Origin: JAVBSN01 sp031556525
Lineage (GTDB): Bacteria > Bacillota > Clostridia > Lachnospirales > Lachnospiraceae
Reading direction: 5' to 3'
Assembly: GCA_031556525.1 (NCBI GenBank)
Contig: JAVBSS010000068.1
Location: forward strand, 1-45,637
Length of the DNA: 45,637 nt
Numbering within the stretch: the stretch's first letter is position 1; each line of letters begins with the position of its first letter. Positions 25,526-34,473 of the stretch are shown one piece after another. The notes under the pieces were generated by a model that searched no databases, was not told where the DNA came from, and saw nothing but the letters and a program-made list of their open reading frames with translations. Both the position numbers and the translations under genes were made by a program.

Positions 25526-27092
25526 TAAATTGATGATGGATTCATTTGGCAAATTTCATAATAAAGAGATAGAGTTTAGACCAGGAGTTAATTTAGTATA
25601 TGGTCCTAATGAGGCAGGGAAGACTACGACAAAGGAATTTATGCTTGGAATGCTTTATGGAATAGATAAATCTAGAGGTCTAGCGGCAAGATTAGATAAT
25701 TATGAACTTAGAAAACCATTAAATAATAGCGGTTATGCAGGTGCATGTACCATTATTAAGGGTGAAAAAGAATACTTTGTTGAACGTAATTTTGATCGTT
25801 CAGAGAAGAAGTTAACAGTATACGACAATGCAACAGGTAGACCTATTACAACTAAGGATAATAGTCTAACAGGGATATTGTTCGATATGGATAAGAGTAG
25901 ATATTTAGATACGCTATGTATTGGTCAACAAGGTGCAGATACAAGTAAAGAATTGGCGATGGCTATTAATAATTATATGATAAATATGTCATCATCACAG
26001 ACAACAGATGTTGACTATAACAAGGTTATGGAATATTTAAGACAAGAGAAGAAGAAGCATAATACCAAATCTCTAGATGAGCAATTAGATAAATTATCAG
26101 AAGATATGAATAATACAAAAGATTATGATGCTGCATTAGCTAATATTAATTATAGAATAGAAAAATTAGATGCTGAATATAGTAAGAAAGTAGAAGAATT
26201 TGAACAAGCAGAAGATGAAAATATAGATGAGATTGAATATGAAACTGATAAAGAAATTTTAACAAATATTGCAACAACAATTTTTTTAGTATTAATGATA
26301 ATAGCTATAGTGTTAGCAGTTGTATTTTTTGTACCATTAAATTATAAAATAAGAAATGGAATAATAGCATTTGGTGTTATAATAATAAGCTATATACTAC
26401 TTAGATCAGGAGAAATGCGTAATAGACTAAGGGAGCGACAGATAGAAAAGTCATTAGAATTACGAGAAGAAGTTGAGGAAGAAGAGGATGATACTGAGAC
26501 AGTATCGTTTGATAAAGAATATTTAAACAGATTAACTAGCCTAAGAGCAGAAGAAAATAAAATACTAGAAGAGAGAGCTAAGGTAGAAGACAATACTAAT
26601 TTATATAATGAAGTATTTTCGAGAAGAGAAAAGTATCTTATTGAAATTAAAGCTATCGAGGATGCGATGAATACAATTAAAAATCTTTCGGAAAATATTT
26701 ATGATGATTTCGGAAGAGAATTAAATAGCAGTGTATCTAGTATCGTGAATTATATGACTGATGGAAAATACACAGAAGTCAAATTGGACGAGAAGATGCA
26801 TATTACAGTAAGAAAACAAGATAGCCTTATAGGGATAGAGTATCTTAGTAAGGGAACAATTGAACAAATATATTTAGCTGTTAGATTGGCCGCGGCAAAG
26901 TTATTAGGTACAGAGAGCATGCCTATTATAATAGATGATATATTTGGGGCATATGATGAAATAAGATTACAGAGAACTTTAGAATATTTAGAGAACTTTG
27001 ATACACAACAAATTATTATATTTAGTGCTGATGTACATATTGGAGAAATGTTTGATAAATTAAGGAAAGATTATAATTACATTACAATATAG
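25515..27092 (+). CDS. yhaN: YhaN-like (SbcC/Rad50-type) ATPase with membrane helices in the coiled coil
   Basis: 526 aa from 25515 (MYISKLMMDSFGKFHNKEIE); GGAGG lies 11 bp before it. The N-terminal ATPase half has Walker A YGPNEAGKTT (~29-38). The C-terminal half has the signature LSKGTIEQIYLAVRLAAAK (~437) and Walker B PIIIDDIFGAYDE (~468). Between them is a short coiled coil broken by two hydrophobic segments (about 249-293, TIFLVLMIIAIVLAVVFFV and GIIAFGVIIISYILL), as known for YhaN. The protein is much shorter than typical SbcC. It partners the upstream phosphoesterase and is probably membrane-tethered. Confidence 0.85.
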   Translation: MYISKLMMDSFGKFHNKEIEFRPGVNLVYGPNEAGKTTTKEFMLGMLYGIDKSRGLAARLDNYELRKPLNNSGYAGACTIIKGEKEYFVERNFDRSEKKLTVYDNATGRPITTKDNSLTGILFDMDKSRYLDTLCIGQQGADTSKELAMAINNYMINMSSSQTTDVDYNKVMEYLRQEKKKHNTKSLDEQLDKLSEDMNNTKDYDAALANINYRIEKLDAEYSKKVEEFEQAEDENIDEIEYETDKEILTNIATTIFLVLMIIAIVLAVVFFVPLNYKIRNGIIAFGVIIISYILLRSGEMRNRLRERQIEKSLELREEVEEEEDDTETVSFDKEYLNRLTSLRAEENKILEERAKVEDNTNLYNEVFSRREKYLIEIKAIEDAMNTIKNLSENIYDDFGRELNSSVSSIVNYMTDGKYTEVKLDEKMHITVRKQDSLIGIEYLSKGTIEQIYLAVRLAAAKLLGTESMPIIIDDIFGAYDEIRLQRTLEYLENFDTQQIIIFSADVHIGEMFDKLRKDYNYITI

Positions 27093-27119
27093 TAATAACA
27101 GTTGTGAAGGGGTTTATGT

Positions 27120-29297
27120 ATGGGTGAGACGAATCGCATAGGAAAGACAGCAAAAAATACTATTAAAGCTATGGTTATATTGACCATAGCCTTTTTAGGC
27201 GTAATACTCTATTTTAGATATGGTAAAGATATAGTTAAAATGCATCAAGAAGCAGAATACTATGTTGGAGCTAGCAACGCGGATACATTTAGACAAAATC
27301 AGACTACAGAAATATATGACACAAACAATAAATTGATAACTACGCTAAATGGCGAGAAAGATGTATATTATGTGGAATATGAAGCGATACCACAATATTT
27401 TGAAGATGCAATGATAGCGGTTGAAGATAGGAAGTTTTATAAGCATCAAGGTGTTGATATTAAAGGTATAGGAAGAGCAGTTGTAGCGTTGATAAAACAT
27501 GATGGTAAGATAACCCAAGGAGCAAGTACAATAACTCAACAACTTTCAAGGAATATATTTTTGACTAACGAGGTTACTTGGGAAAGAAAGGTCGAAGAAG
27601 TATTTATTGCCATGGATATGGAGAAGAAATATTCCAAAGAAGATATTATGGAATTTTATCTTAATAATATATATTTTGCAAATGGATATTACGGAATAGG
27701 GGCAGCAACCAAGGGATATTTTAATACCAATATAGATAAATTATCTCTCTCTCAAATAGCCTTTTTATGTGCAATACCTAATAACCCAACACTATATGAT
27801 CCTATTGAGAACTTTGATAGTACAATTAACCGTAGAGATAAGATATTAAAAGATATGCTAGAAGAAGGTTATATAAATGAATTGGATTATCAGTTGGCAA
27901 CAGAAGAAGAGATTATATTAAATATATCCGAAGAGAATAAAATTCATGATTATGTGGAGACCTACATATATTATTCAGCGATAAAAACACTTATGCTAGA
28001 AGAAGGATTTAATTTTCAATACAAATTTGAATCAGAGGAAATTGAGAAGAAATATAATGAAGAATATAGAGAGATGTATAACATCTGTCAGCAAAAATTA
28101 TTCGTAGGTGGATATAAGATATATACCTCGATTGATATGGAAAAGCAATCCGAATTACAGAAGACTATAGATGAAGAATTAATGATAGATACCGACGTAA
28201 ATGAAGAGGGAGTATATAAACTTCAAGGAGCGGCTACGTGTATTGATAATAATACAGGTAGAGTGGTTGCAATAGTCGGAGGAAGATCTCAGGAATTAGA
28301 AGGCTATAGTCTTAATAGAGCATATCAGAGTCCGAGACAACCAGGAAGTGCTATAAAGCCGCTGATTGTATATTTGCCATCTATAGAGAAGGGGTATAGA
28401 CCATTTACTATTGTAGATGATTCGCCTATCGAAAATGGACCTAAAAATGCGGGCTCATATGAAGGCGATATTACATTTGAAAGAGCGGTATATAAATCCA
28501 AAAACGTGGTAGCGTATAAGTTATACGAAGAGATAACCCCGATGGTAGGATTACAATATTTATTAGATATGCAATTTTCAAAACTAACTATAGAAGATAG
28601 GGCGAATATGGCTACTTGTCTTGGTGGATTTGAATATGGTGTTACAAGTGTAGAGATGGCAGCAGCTTATGCTACAATATACAATGATGGAATGTATAGA
28701 ACACCAACCTGCATCAAATATATAGAAGATGCTAAGGGAAATGTGATTGTAAAAGATATGATAGAAGAGGTAAAAATATATGATCAAAATGCCTCTAGAA
28801 TGATGACGGATATGTTGACTAAAGTACTTCAAGATGAAGGCACTGCGGCAGGATTTGGAATAAAGGGAATGAGCTCAGCAGGTAAAACTGGAACAACCAA
28901 TAGTAATAAGGATGGCTGGTTTTGTGGATATACACCATACTATACAACAACGGTATGGATAGGATATGATATACCTGAAAAATTGGATGGATTAAGGGGA
29001 AATACATATCCGGTAAAGATATGGAATAGATTCATGACGTTTATTCATGAAGGACTAAATAATATGGCATTTAGCGACTATTATTTAGAGGCCCCACCAG
29101 CAGATGATGCAGAAATAACGGAAGAGGTAAGCGAAGAAGATATAGAGAATATAGAGACAACGACTGAGCAAGTTTCAGAATCAATTACCGAAGCAGCAAC
29201 AGAGGCAACAACAGAAGCTACTACTGAACAAATACCAGTTACGGAAACAGAAACCGCTACAGAAACAAATAATGAAAATATTCAAGACATAGAATAG
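27120..29297 (+). CDS. Class A penicillin-binding protein (PBP1A type)
   Basis: 725 aa, bifunctional peptidoglycan synthase. One N-terminal membrane anchor (about 13-32). Glycosyltransferase GT51 domain: AVEDRKFYKHQGVD with its catalytic Glu (~101), GASTITQQLSRN (~140) and RKVEEVFIAMDMEKKYSK. Transpeptidase domain: active-site Ser in PGSAIKP (~409), SKN (~461) and KTGTTN (~588). The C-terminal tail (~660-725) is low-complexity Thr/Glu-rich, as often seen in Clostridia. GAAGGGG lies 7 bp before the start. It acts outside the membrane, polymerising and cross-linking the wall. Confidence 0.95.
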   Translation: MGETNRIGKTAKNTIKAMVILTIAFLGVILYFRYGKDIVKMHQEAEYYVGASNADTFRQNQTTEIYDTNNKLITTLNGEKDVYYVEYEAIPQYFEDAMIAVEDRKFYKHQGVDIKGIGRAVVALIKHDGKITQGASTITQQLSRNIFLTNEVTWERKVEEVFIAMDMEKKYSKEDIMEFYLNNIYFANGYYGIGAATKGYFNTNIDKLSLSQIAFLCAIPNNPTLYDPIENFDSTINRRDKILKDMLEEGYINELDYQLATEEEIILNISEENKIHDYVETYIYYSAIKTLMLEEGFNFQYKFESEEIEKKYNEEYREMYNICQQKLFVGGYKIYTSIDMEKQSELQKTIDEELMIDTDVNEEGVYKLQGAATCIDNNTGRVVAIVGGRSQELEGYSLNRAYQSPRQPGSAIKPLIVYLPSIEKGYRPFTIVDDSPIENGPKNAGSYEGDITFERAVYKSKNVVAYKLYEEITPMVGLQYLLDMQFSKLTIEDRANMATCLGGFEYGVTSVEMAAAYATIYNDGMYRTPTCIKYIEDAKGNVIVKDMIEEVKIYDQNASRMMTDMLTKVLQDEGTAAGFGIKGMSSAGKTGTTNSNKDGWFCGYTPYYTTTVWIGYDIPEKLDGLRGNTYPVKIWNRFMTFIHEGLNNMAFSDYYLEAPPADDAEITEEVSEEDIENIETTTEQVSESITEAATEATTEATTEQIPVTETETATETNNENIQDIE

Positions 29298-29320
29298 ATT
29301 ATAGAAAGAGAAGGTTTAGT

Positions 29321-30460
29321 ATGAACAAAAGAGATGTATTGGAAATAAGAAAGCAATTTAGTCCAGAGAATTGTGCAATTACAAGAATATGTGGTTGCTA
29401 TGTAGACCATGAGAAAAACAAAGTGTTAGAGTCAGTAGATGCTTTTTTATCTATGGCAGAGGAAGAAGCTTTTAAGTATTATGAGATATTTAAGAAAACC
29501 TTATCGGGAAGCATCGGGAAGAATCTAATAAATATGGAATTTCCACTAGAAGCAGAAAAAGAAGGTGGCTCTCAAAAGTTTTTATATGATTTGAAAAATA
29601 GTAAGCTTTCAGATGAAATGTTATTAGAAGAATTCTATGATAAAGTTATAGCTAATTATGAATATGAGAAGAATTATTATATTATATTAATTCACGGTTC
29701 ATATGATATTCCGGGCAAGACAAATGACGGAATAATGATGGATGATGCTTCGGATAAAGTGTATGAATATTTATTGTGTAGTATATGCCATGTTAATCTA
29801 TCCAAGGCGGGTCTTAGTTATGATGCTGTAAGAAACAGTATAAGTGATAGAATAAGAGATTGGGTAGTTGAGGAACCTGCAAACGGATTCTTGTTCCCAG
29901 CATTTGATGACAGAGATGTTAATATACATAATGCTCTATATTATTCTAAGAAACCAGAAGATATACAACCTTATTTTGTGGAACAGTTATTAGGCACAGA
30001 GGCACCACTTACTGCGAAAACTCAGAAGGAAACATTTAATGCAGTAGTAGAAGAATTGTTGCGTGAAGATTGTGAGATAGAATTAATAAAGACTATACAT
30101 GAAAATCTGAATGAGATGATAGAAGAGAGCAAGGAGAATCCAGAGCCGTTAGAATTAGGAAAGTTAGAGATAAAAACCCTTCTAGAGCATAGTGGAGTTA
30201 AAGAAGATAAGTTGGAGAAATTTGAGGAGACTTTTCTTGAAACAGTTGGAAATGATACAACCTTTGTTGCTGCAAATATTGCAAGTACAAGAAAATTCGA
30301 TATAAAGACTCCAGATGTAGAGATAAAAGTTAAACCAGAGAGAACGGATCTAATAGAAACCAAGATTATTGATAATAGAAAATGTATAGTTATTCAAGTA
30401 GATGATAATGTATTAGTAAATGGCGTATATATTAAAATGAATGGCGAAGATAGTGAGTAA
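29321..30460 (+). CDS. DUF4317 family protein
   Basis: 379 aa, matching the DUF4317 family widespread in Clostridia: it opens MNKRDVLEIRKQFSPENCAI, then RICGCYVD, and contains IILIHGSYDIPGKT in the middle. Function is unknown. It has no signal peptide or membrane helix and is likely cytoplasmic. It follows the PBP gene by 23 bp and probably shares its transcript; murC next door has its own promoter. Confidence 0.85.
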   Translation: MNKRDVLEIRKQFSPENCAITRICGCYVDHEKNKVLESVDAFLSMAEEEAFKYYEIFKKTLSGSIGKNLINMEFPLEAEKEGGSQKFLYDLKNSKLSDEMLLEEFYDKVIANYEYEKNYYIILIHGSYDIPGKTNDGIMMDDASDKVYEYLLCSICHVNLSKAGLSYDAVRNSISDRIRDWVVEEPANGFLFPAFDDRDVNIHNALYYSKKPEDIQPYFVEQLLGTEAPLTAKTQKETFNAVVEELLREDCEIELIKTIHENLNEMIEESKENPEPLELGKLEIKTLLEHSGVKEDKLEKFEETFLETVGNDTTFVAANIASTRKFDIKTPDVEIKVKPERTDLIETKIIDNRKCIVIQVDDNVLVNGVYIKMNGEDSE

Positions 30461-30474
30461 TTAGTAAAAAAAGA

Positions 30475-30503
30475 TTGAGATATATTAAATGCTATTATAT
30501 AAT
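30475..30503 (+). promoter_or_regulatory. Promoter of murC
   Basis: TTGAGA (30475-30480) and TATAAT (30498-30503) are 17 bp apart, about 50 bp before the start codon. Confidence 0.6.
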
Positions 30504-30551
30504 GAAAGTTAAGTGTTTTACTATAGCAATAGAGGATTGGAAGGATAACTT

Positions 30552-31931
30552 ATGTATAAAGTTGATTTTAATAAACCTATACATGTTTATTTCATGGGTA
30601 TTGGTGGAATAAGTATGAGTGGTCTAGCAGAGATATTACTTAAAGAAGGATTTAAGATTACAGGTTCAGATAGTAGAGCGTCAGAGATGACAGATCATTT
30701 GATGGGGGAAGGTGCATCCGTTTATTTCGGACAGAAAGCATCTAACATAAGTGATGATATAGATTTAGTAGTGTACACAGCGGCTATAAGTGAGGATAAT
30801 GCAGAATATATTGAAGTAGTTAACCGAGGTATTCCAATGATGACTCGTGCTCAACTGTTGGGACAAATAATGGCTAATTACAAATATTCAGTAGCAGTTA
30901 GTGGAACTCATGGAAAGACAACTACAACATCAATGATGTCACATGTTTTTCTAGAAGCAGATGCAGATCCGACTATTACAGTTGGTGGTATGCTAGATGC
31001 TATAGGTGGAAATATTAGAGTTGGAAGCTCAGATTATTTTGTTACTGAGGCTTGTGAATATACAAATAGTTTTCATTCATTTAATCCTTACATAAGTGTC
31101 ATATTGAATGTTGAGGCAGATCATTTGGATTTCTTTAGTGGAATCGAAGAGATTATAGAGTCGTTTAAGACATTTGCAAATATACTACCTACAGAAGGTT
31201 TATTAGTTATAAATGGAGATATGGATTGCACCGATAGAATAATAGATGGATTAGATGCGAGAGTTGCAACTTTTGGTTTAGGCAGTAATAATAGATACAC
31301 TGCAAAAGATATAGTAAGTGATGCCAAGGGATGTATGAGTTATACATTATTAGTAGATGGAATAGAGAGCGATAAGGTAGTATTAAGTGTATGTGGAATG
31401 CATAATGTTACTAATTCACTTTCAACAATAGCAGTAGCAGATGAGTTAGGATTTGATAGAACAGATATTTTAGAAGGTATCAAGAGTTTCGGTGGTGCAC
31501 ATAGAAGATTTGAATATAAGGGTAAAATAGGGGAAGTGACTATAGTTGATGACTATGCTCACCATCCAACAGAGATTAGAGCAACTTTAGAATCAGCTAA
31601 GAATGCAGATTACAATGAGATATGGTGTGTATTCCAACCACATACATACACAAGAACAAAAGCTTTGTTAGATGAATTTGCTGAGACTCTTAAAATAGCG
31701 GATCACGTAATACTAACTGATATATATGCAGCTAGAGAGAAGAACACAGGTGAGATACATTCTAAGGATTTGTTAAATAAAATATTAGATAATGACGTTG
31801 ATGCTCATTATTTTTCTTCTTTTGATGAGGTCGAAAATTATTTATTAATAAATTGCAAAAAAAATGATTTGTTGATAACAATGGGAGCGGGAGACGTTGT
31901 AACCATTGGAGAAAGTTTGTTAGGAAAATAG
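30552..31931 (+). CDS. murC: UDP-N-acetylmuramate--L-alanine ligase
   Basis: 459 aa. MurC adds L-alanine to UDP-MurNAc using ATP, the first peptide step of wall precursor synthesis in the cytoplasm. Seen: the N-terminal Rossmann motif FMGIGGISMSGLAEIL (~15), the ATP loop SGTHGKTTTTSMM (~117), ACEYTNSFHSF (~175), NVEADHLD (~193) and the late DDYAHHPTEI (~335), all characteristic of MurC as opposed to MurD/E/F. Length is normal. GGAAGGAT precedes the start. A long bidirectional hairpin follows. Confidence 0.95.
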   Translation: MYKVDFNKPIHVYFMGIGGISMSGLAEILLKEGFKITGSDSRASEMTDHLMGEGASVYFGQKASNISDDIDLVVYTAAISEDNAEYIEVVNRGIPMMTRAQLLGQIMANYKYSVAVSGTHGKTTTTSMMSHVFLEADADPTITVGGMLDAIGGNIRVGSSDYFVTEACEYTNSFHSFNPYISVILNVEADHLDFFSGIEEIIESFKTFANILPTEGLLVINGDMDCTDRIIDGLDARVATFGLGSNNRYTAKDIVSDAKGCMSYTLLVDGIESDKVVLSVCGMHNVTNSLSTIAVADELGFDRTDILEGIKSFGGAHRRFEYKGKIGEVTIVDDYAHHPTEIRATLESAKNADYNEIWCVFQPHTYTRTKALLDEFAETLKIADHVILTDIYAAREKNTGEIHSKDLLNKILDNDVDAHYFSSFDEVENYLLINCKKNDLLITMGAGDVVTIGESLLGK

Positions 31932-31940
31932 TTATCCACA
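31932..31940 (+). promoter_or_regulatory. Perfect DnaA box
   Basis: TTATCCACA matches the consensus DnaA box exactly, directly after murC and upstream of the dnaD-dnaC pair. A single box could be chance, but see the triplet at 32086-32112. Confidence 0.5.
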
Positions 31941-31990
31941 AAATCCACATATGAAATAAGACTAGTAGTCTTGCTTCATATGTGGATTTT
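31940..31990. terminator. Long bidirectional terminator hairpin after murC
   Basis: AAAATCCACATATGAA (31940-31955) pairs perfectly with TTCATATGTGGATTTT (31975-31990); inside it AAGACTAGTAGTCTT (31958-31972) forms a second palindrome. Confidence 0.8.
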
Positions 31991-32085
31991 ATAGTTTACA
32001 TAACTATTGATTTGTAAAAGGTGGAACGACCACTATTCAATGCTTTTGCAACCCATAAAAAAACAAGAGTTATTATGTTCACTTA

Positions 32086-32112
32086 ATATCCACAATATCC
32101 ACAATATCCACA
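32086..32112 (+). repeat. Three exact tandem 9-mers resembling DnaA boxes
   Basis: ATATCCACA occurs at 32086-32094, 32095-32103 and 32104-32112 without gaps. It differs from the DnaA consensus TTATCCACA only in the first base. It lies about 60 bp upstream of the -10 box of the dnaD promoter. Confidence 0.75.
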
Positions 32113-32167
32113 TTTTTCCCCATCGTGAAGGTCGAATAAATGTTCCGTTTCTTTTTTAAAATTGCTA

Positions 32168-32176
32168 TGTTATAAT
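32168..32176 (+). promoter_or_regulatory. Extended -10 promoter of dnaD
   Basis: TGTTATAAT, an extended -10 box, within GCTATGTTATAAT. The -35 region is poor. The same 13-mer occurs in front of glyA (45278-45290). Confidence 0.5.
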
Positions 32177-32212
32177 GCATTTGCAATAGAGAAGAGAGGG
32201 GTAATTTAAGGT

Positions 32213-33340
32213 ATGGAAACTATAACAATTTCAACTCAAAATCACGAAACATATTCGTCCATATCTAACTTTTTCATTGACTATTATATGACGGACGCCA
32301 ATGGAGAATTTGTTAAGGTATATTTGTATTTAGTTAGAATAATGAATAGTGGAAAAGCGGTTACGGTTGCAGATATAGCAGACCATTTTAACTTAACTGA
32401 AAAGGATATTTGTAGGGCTATAAAGTATTGGATTAGCAAAGAGGTGTTGCGATTAGAATATAATCAAGCAGGAGCATTAATGGGAATTACATTATTACCA
32501 TTATCACCTCAAAAAACAAAATCAGAATTAGATAATATTGCTATATTTAAACAGCCTAAGAAAGTTGTTGAGATAGCACCAGTAGTTGAATACCAAGAAG
32601 TATTACCCGAGACAGAAGATGAGGATTGGGAAGAAGAGATAGTAGTTCCTGATAAGGGTTCATATACTCCAAAGGTAGTAAACGAGAAGAAGAAAAATGA
32701 TGAATCATTTGCGCAGATATTATACATAATAGAGACATATTTTAAGAGATGCATTACAAGCAAAGAGATTCAATCACTTGTGTACATATATGATGAACTT
32801 GGGTTCTCACCGGATTTATTAGAATATCTTATTGAATATTGTGTATCTGCTAATAAGAAGAATCTTAATTATATGGAAGCTGTTGCTATTGATTGGTATC
32901 AGCGAGGAATTAAGACAGTAGCCAATGCGAAAGAAGAGGCAGTTGATTTTAATTCTATATATATGTGTGTGTTGAAACAACTTGGAATTCCAAGAAGAAA
33001 ACCAACACAAATAGAGAGTAATTATATTGATACTTGGTATAACAGTTATGCCTTTGACAAAACAGTTATATTAGAAGCTTGCAAGAGAGCAATAACTAAT
33101 AATCCACAATCAGCTAACTTTGCATATGTAAATGGAATACTTGAGAGCTGGCACAAAAGCAATGTGAGAAAATTGTCTGATGTAGATGAATTGGACAAGA
33201 AGTGGCAAGAGGGTAAGAAGAAAACAACAAAGAAGAGTCAAACAACGAATAATCAGTTCAACAATTTTACTCAAACAAAAATGGATGATAAGTTAGACCT
33301 ATTGGACAAGTTGTTTTTAGATGATGTAAATTCTAACTAA
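32213..33340 (+). CDS. dnaD: DnaD-type replication initiation protein
   Basis: 375 aa. The N-terminal winged-helix part (FFIDYYMTDANGEFVKVYLY, then VADIADHFNLTEKDICRAIKYW, about 20-75) is that of DnaD. A variable acidic linker (about 120-165) follows, then two DnaD/DnaB-like C-terminal domains with LEYLIEYCV (~203) and the YIDTWYNSYAFDKTVILEAC motif (~271). DnaD helps remodel the origin and restart sites and recruits the helicase loader. The loader is encoded 15 bp downstream. An upstream cluster of DnaA-box-like repeats suggests control by DnaA. Confidence 0.85.
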   Translation: METITISTQNHETYSSISNFFIDYYMTDANGEFVKVYLYLVRIMNSGKAVTVADIADHFNLTEKDICRAIKYWISKEVLRLEYNQAGALMGITLLPLSPQKTKSELDNIAIFKQPKKVVEIAPVVEYQEVLPETEDEDWEEEIVVPDKGSYTPKVVNEKKKNDESFAQILYIIETYFKRCITSKEIQSLVYIYDELGFSPDLLEYLIEYCVSANKKNLNYMEAVAIDWYQRGIKTVANAKEEAVDFNSIYMCVLKQLGIPRRKPTQIESNYIDTWYNSYAFDKTVILEACKRAITNNPQSANFAYVNGILESWHKSNVRKLSDVDELDKKWQEGKKKTTKKSQTTNNQFNNFTQTKMDDKLDLLDKLFLDDVNSN

Positions 33341-33355
33341 TGGAAAGAGGTTAAT

Positions 33356-34354
33356 ATGGCATTAAACGGAGCAGAATATGATAAAATAATGCAAGAATAT
33401 AATTTGACACGAATTAAGAACATGCGTAAGTCAGATGATAGATTATATGCTATATATGATGAGATACCAAGAATTAGAGAAATTGATGAGATAATATCGA
33501 CAAGTTCTATCAAGGCAGCGAAGGACAAGATAAAAGGTATTGAAGTAGATTATGAGCTTATTAAGCAAAATAATGAAACTCTCAGAATAGAGCGAATTAA
33601 TATTTTGAAGGAAAAAGGTTACGGTAGTGACTATCTTGATCCTATATACACTTGTGTTAAATGCAAAGATACAGGATACATTAATGAAACTCCTTGTATT
33701 TGCTTGAAACAGAAGGTAACTGAGAATTTATATAGGGAATCAGGAATTATTAATTTGTTAGATGAAGAAAACTTTGATACATTTTCTTATGATTTTTATA
33801 GTGGAGAATTGGATGGTACACATCAATATTCACCAAAAGAAAACGCAAGAAATATAGTTAACAAGACACAAACATTTGTTGATGAATTTGAAATGAATAA
33901 TGATAACTTATTAATTCGAGGTGAGACAGGTTTAGGAAAGACGTTTTTATCAAACTGTATTGCTAAGGCGTTAATGGATAAGGGTCATACAGTATTATAT
34001 GTTACGGCTAATAATCTGTTTGAGAAGATTATCGCGGATGTTGTTATGAACAAAGACAGCAACGAAAAGAGTAAGCACTTATATAAAAATGTATACGAAT
34101 ATGAATTATTGATTATAGACGATTTAGGAACTGAATTCACAAATTCATTTGTAAGTAGCCAGTTCTTTCAGTGTATAAATACACGACTTCAAAATAATAA
34201 ATCAACTATAATATCTACTAATTTATCTATGAAAGAGATAAGCGCCAGATATTCAGAGAGAGTTACATCAAGGATAGTAGATAATTATAAAGTGTTTGAA
34301 TTTTATGGAGAAAATATAAGATATCAGAAGGCCGTTAATAAATTACAGAAATAA
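33356..34354 (+). CDS. Helicase loader ATPase (DnaC/DnaI type)
   Basis: 332 aa. The N-terminal part includes a zinc-binding CVKCKDTGYINETPCICL stretch (~101-118) as in DnaI. The AAA+ domain follows: Walker A RGETGLGKTFLSN (~189), Walker B LLIIDDLGTEF (~258) and the sensor stretch IISTNLSMKEI (~282). It is expected to load the replicative helicase, working with DnaD, which is encoded just upstream in the same operon. AGAGGT precedes the start. Confidence 0.9.
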   Translation: MALNGAEYDKIMQEYNLTRIKNMRKSDDRLYAIYDEIPRIREIDEIISTSSIKAAKDKIKGIEVDYELIKQNNETLRIERINILKEKGYGSDYLDPIYTCVKCKDTGYINETPCICLKQKVTENLYRESGIINLLDEENFDTFSYDFYSGELDGTHQYSPKENARNIVNKTQTFVDEFEMNNDNLLIRGETGLGKTFLSNCIAKALMDKGHTVLYVTANNLFEKIIADVVMNKDSNEKSKHLYKNVYEYELLIIDDLGTEFTNSFVSSQFFQCINTRLQNNKSTIISTNLSMKEISARYSERVTSRIVDNYKVFEFYGENIRYQKAVNKLQK

Positions 34355-34385
34355 AATAGGTCAATTACTATTGACTATTTATAAG
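34353..34385 (+). terminator. Weak hairpin terminator after the loader gene
   Basis: AAATAGGTCAAT and ATTGACTATTT pair with one bulged G around TACT, followed by ATAAG; the T-run is poor. Confidence 0.4.
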
Positions 34386-34393
34386 TTAAGTGG

Positions 34394-34437
34394 TATATAT
34401 TTTTAGGGCGTAAGCCTATTGAGATAAATATATTATA
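34394..34437 (+). promoter_or_regulatory. Leader hairpin upstream of the PRPP synthetase gene
   Basis: TATATATTT and AAATATAT arms enclose AGGGCGTAAGCCT, where AGGC-GTAA-GCCT closes a GNRA-type tetraloop. It is not a riboswitch class I can identify. Confidence 0.3.
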
Positions 34438-34473
34438 GATAATACAAAACATACACCTATGGAGGAAAGTACA

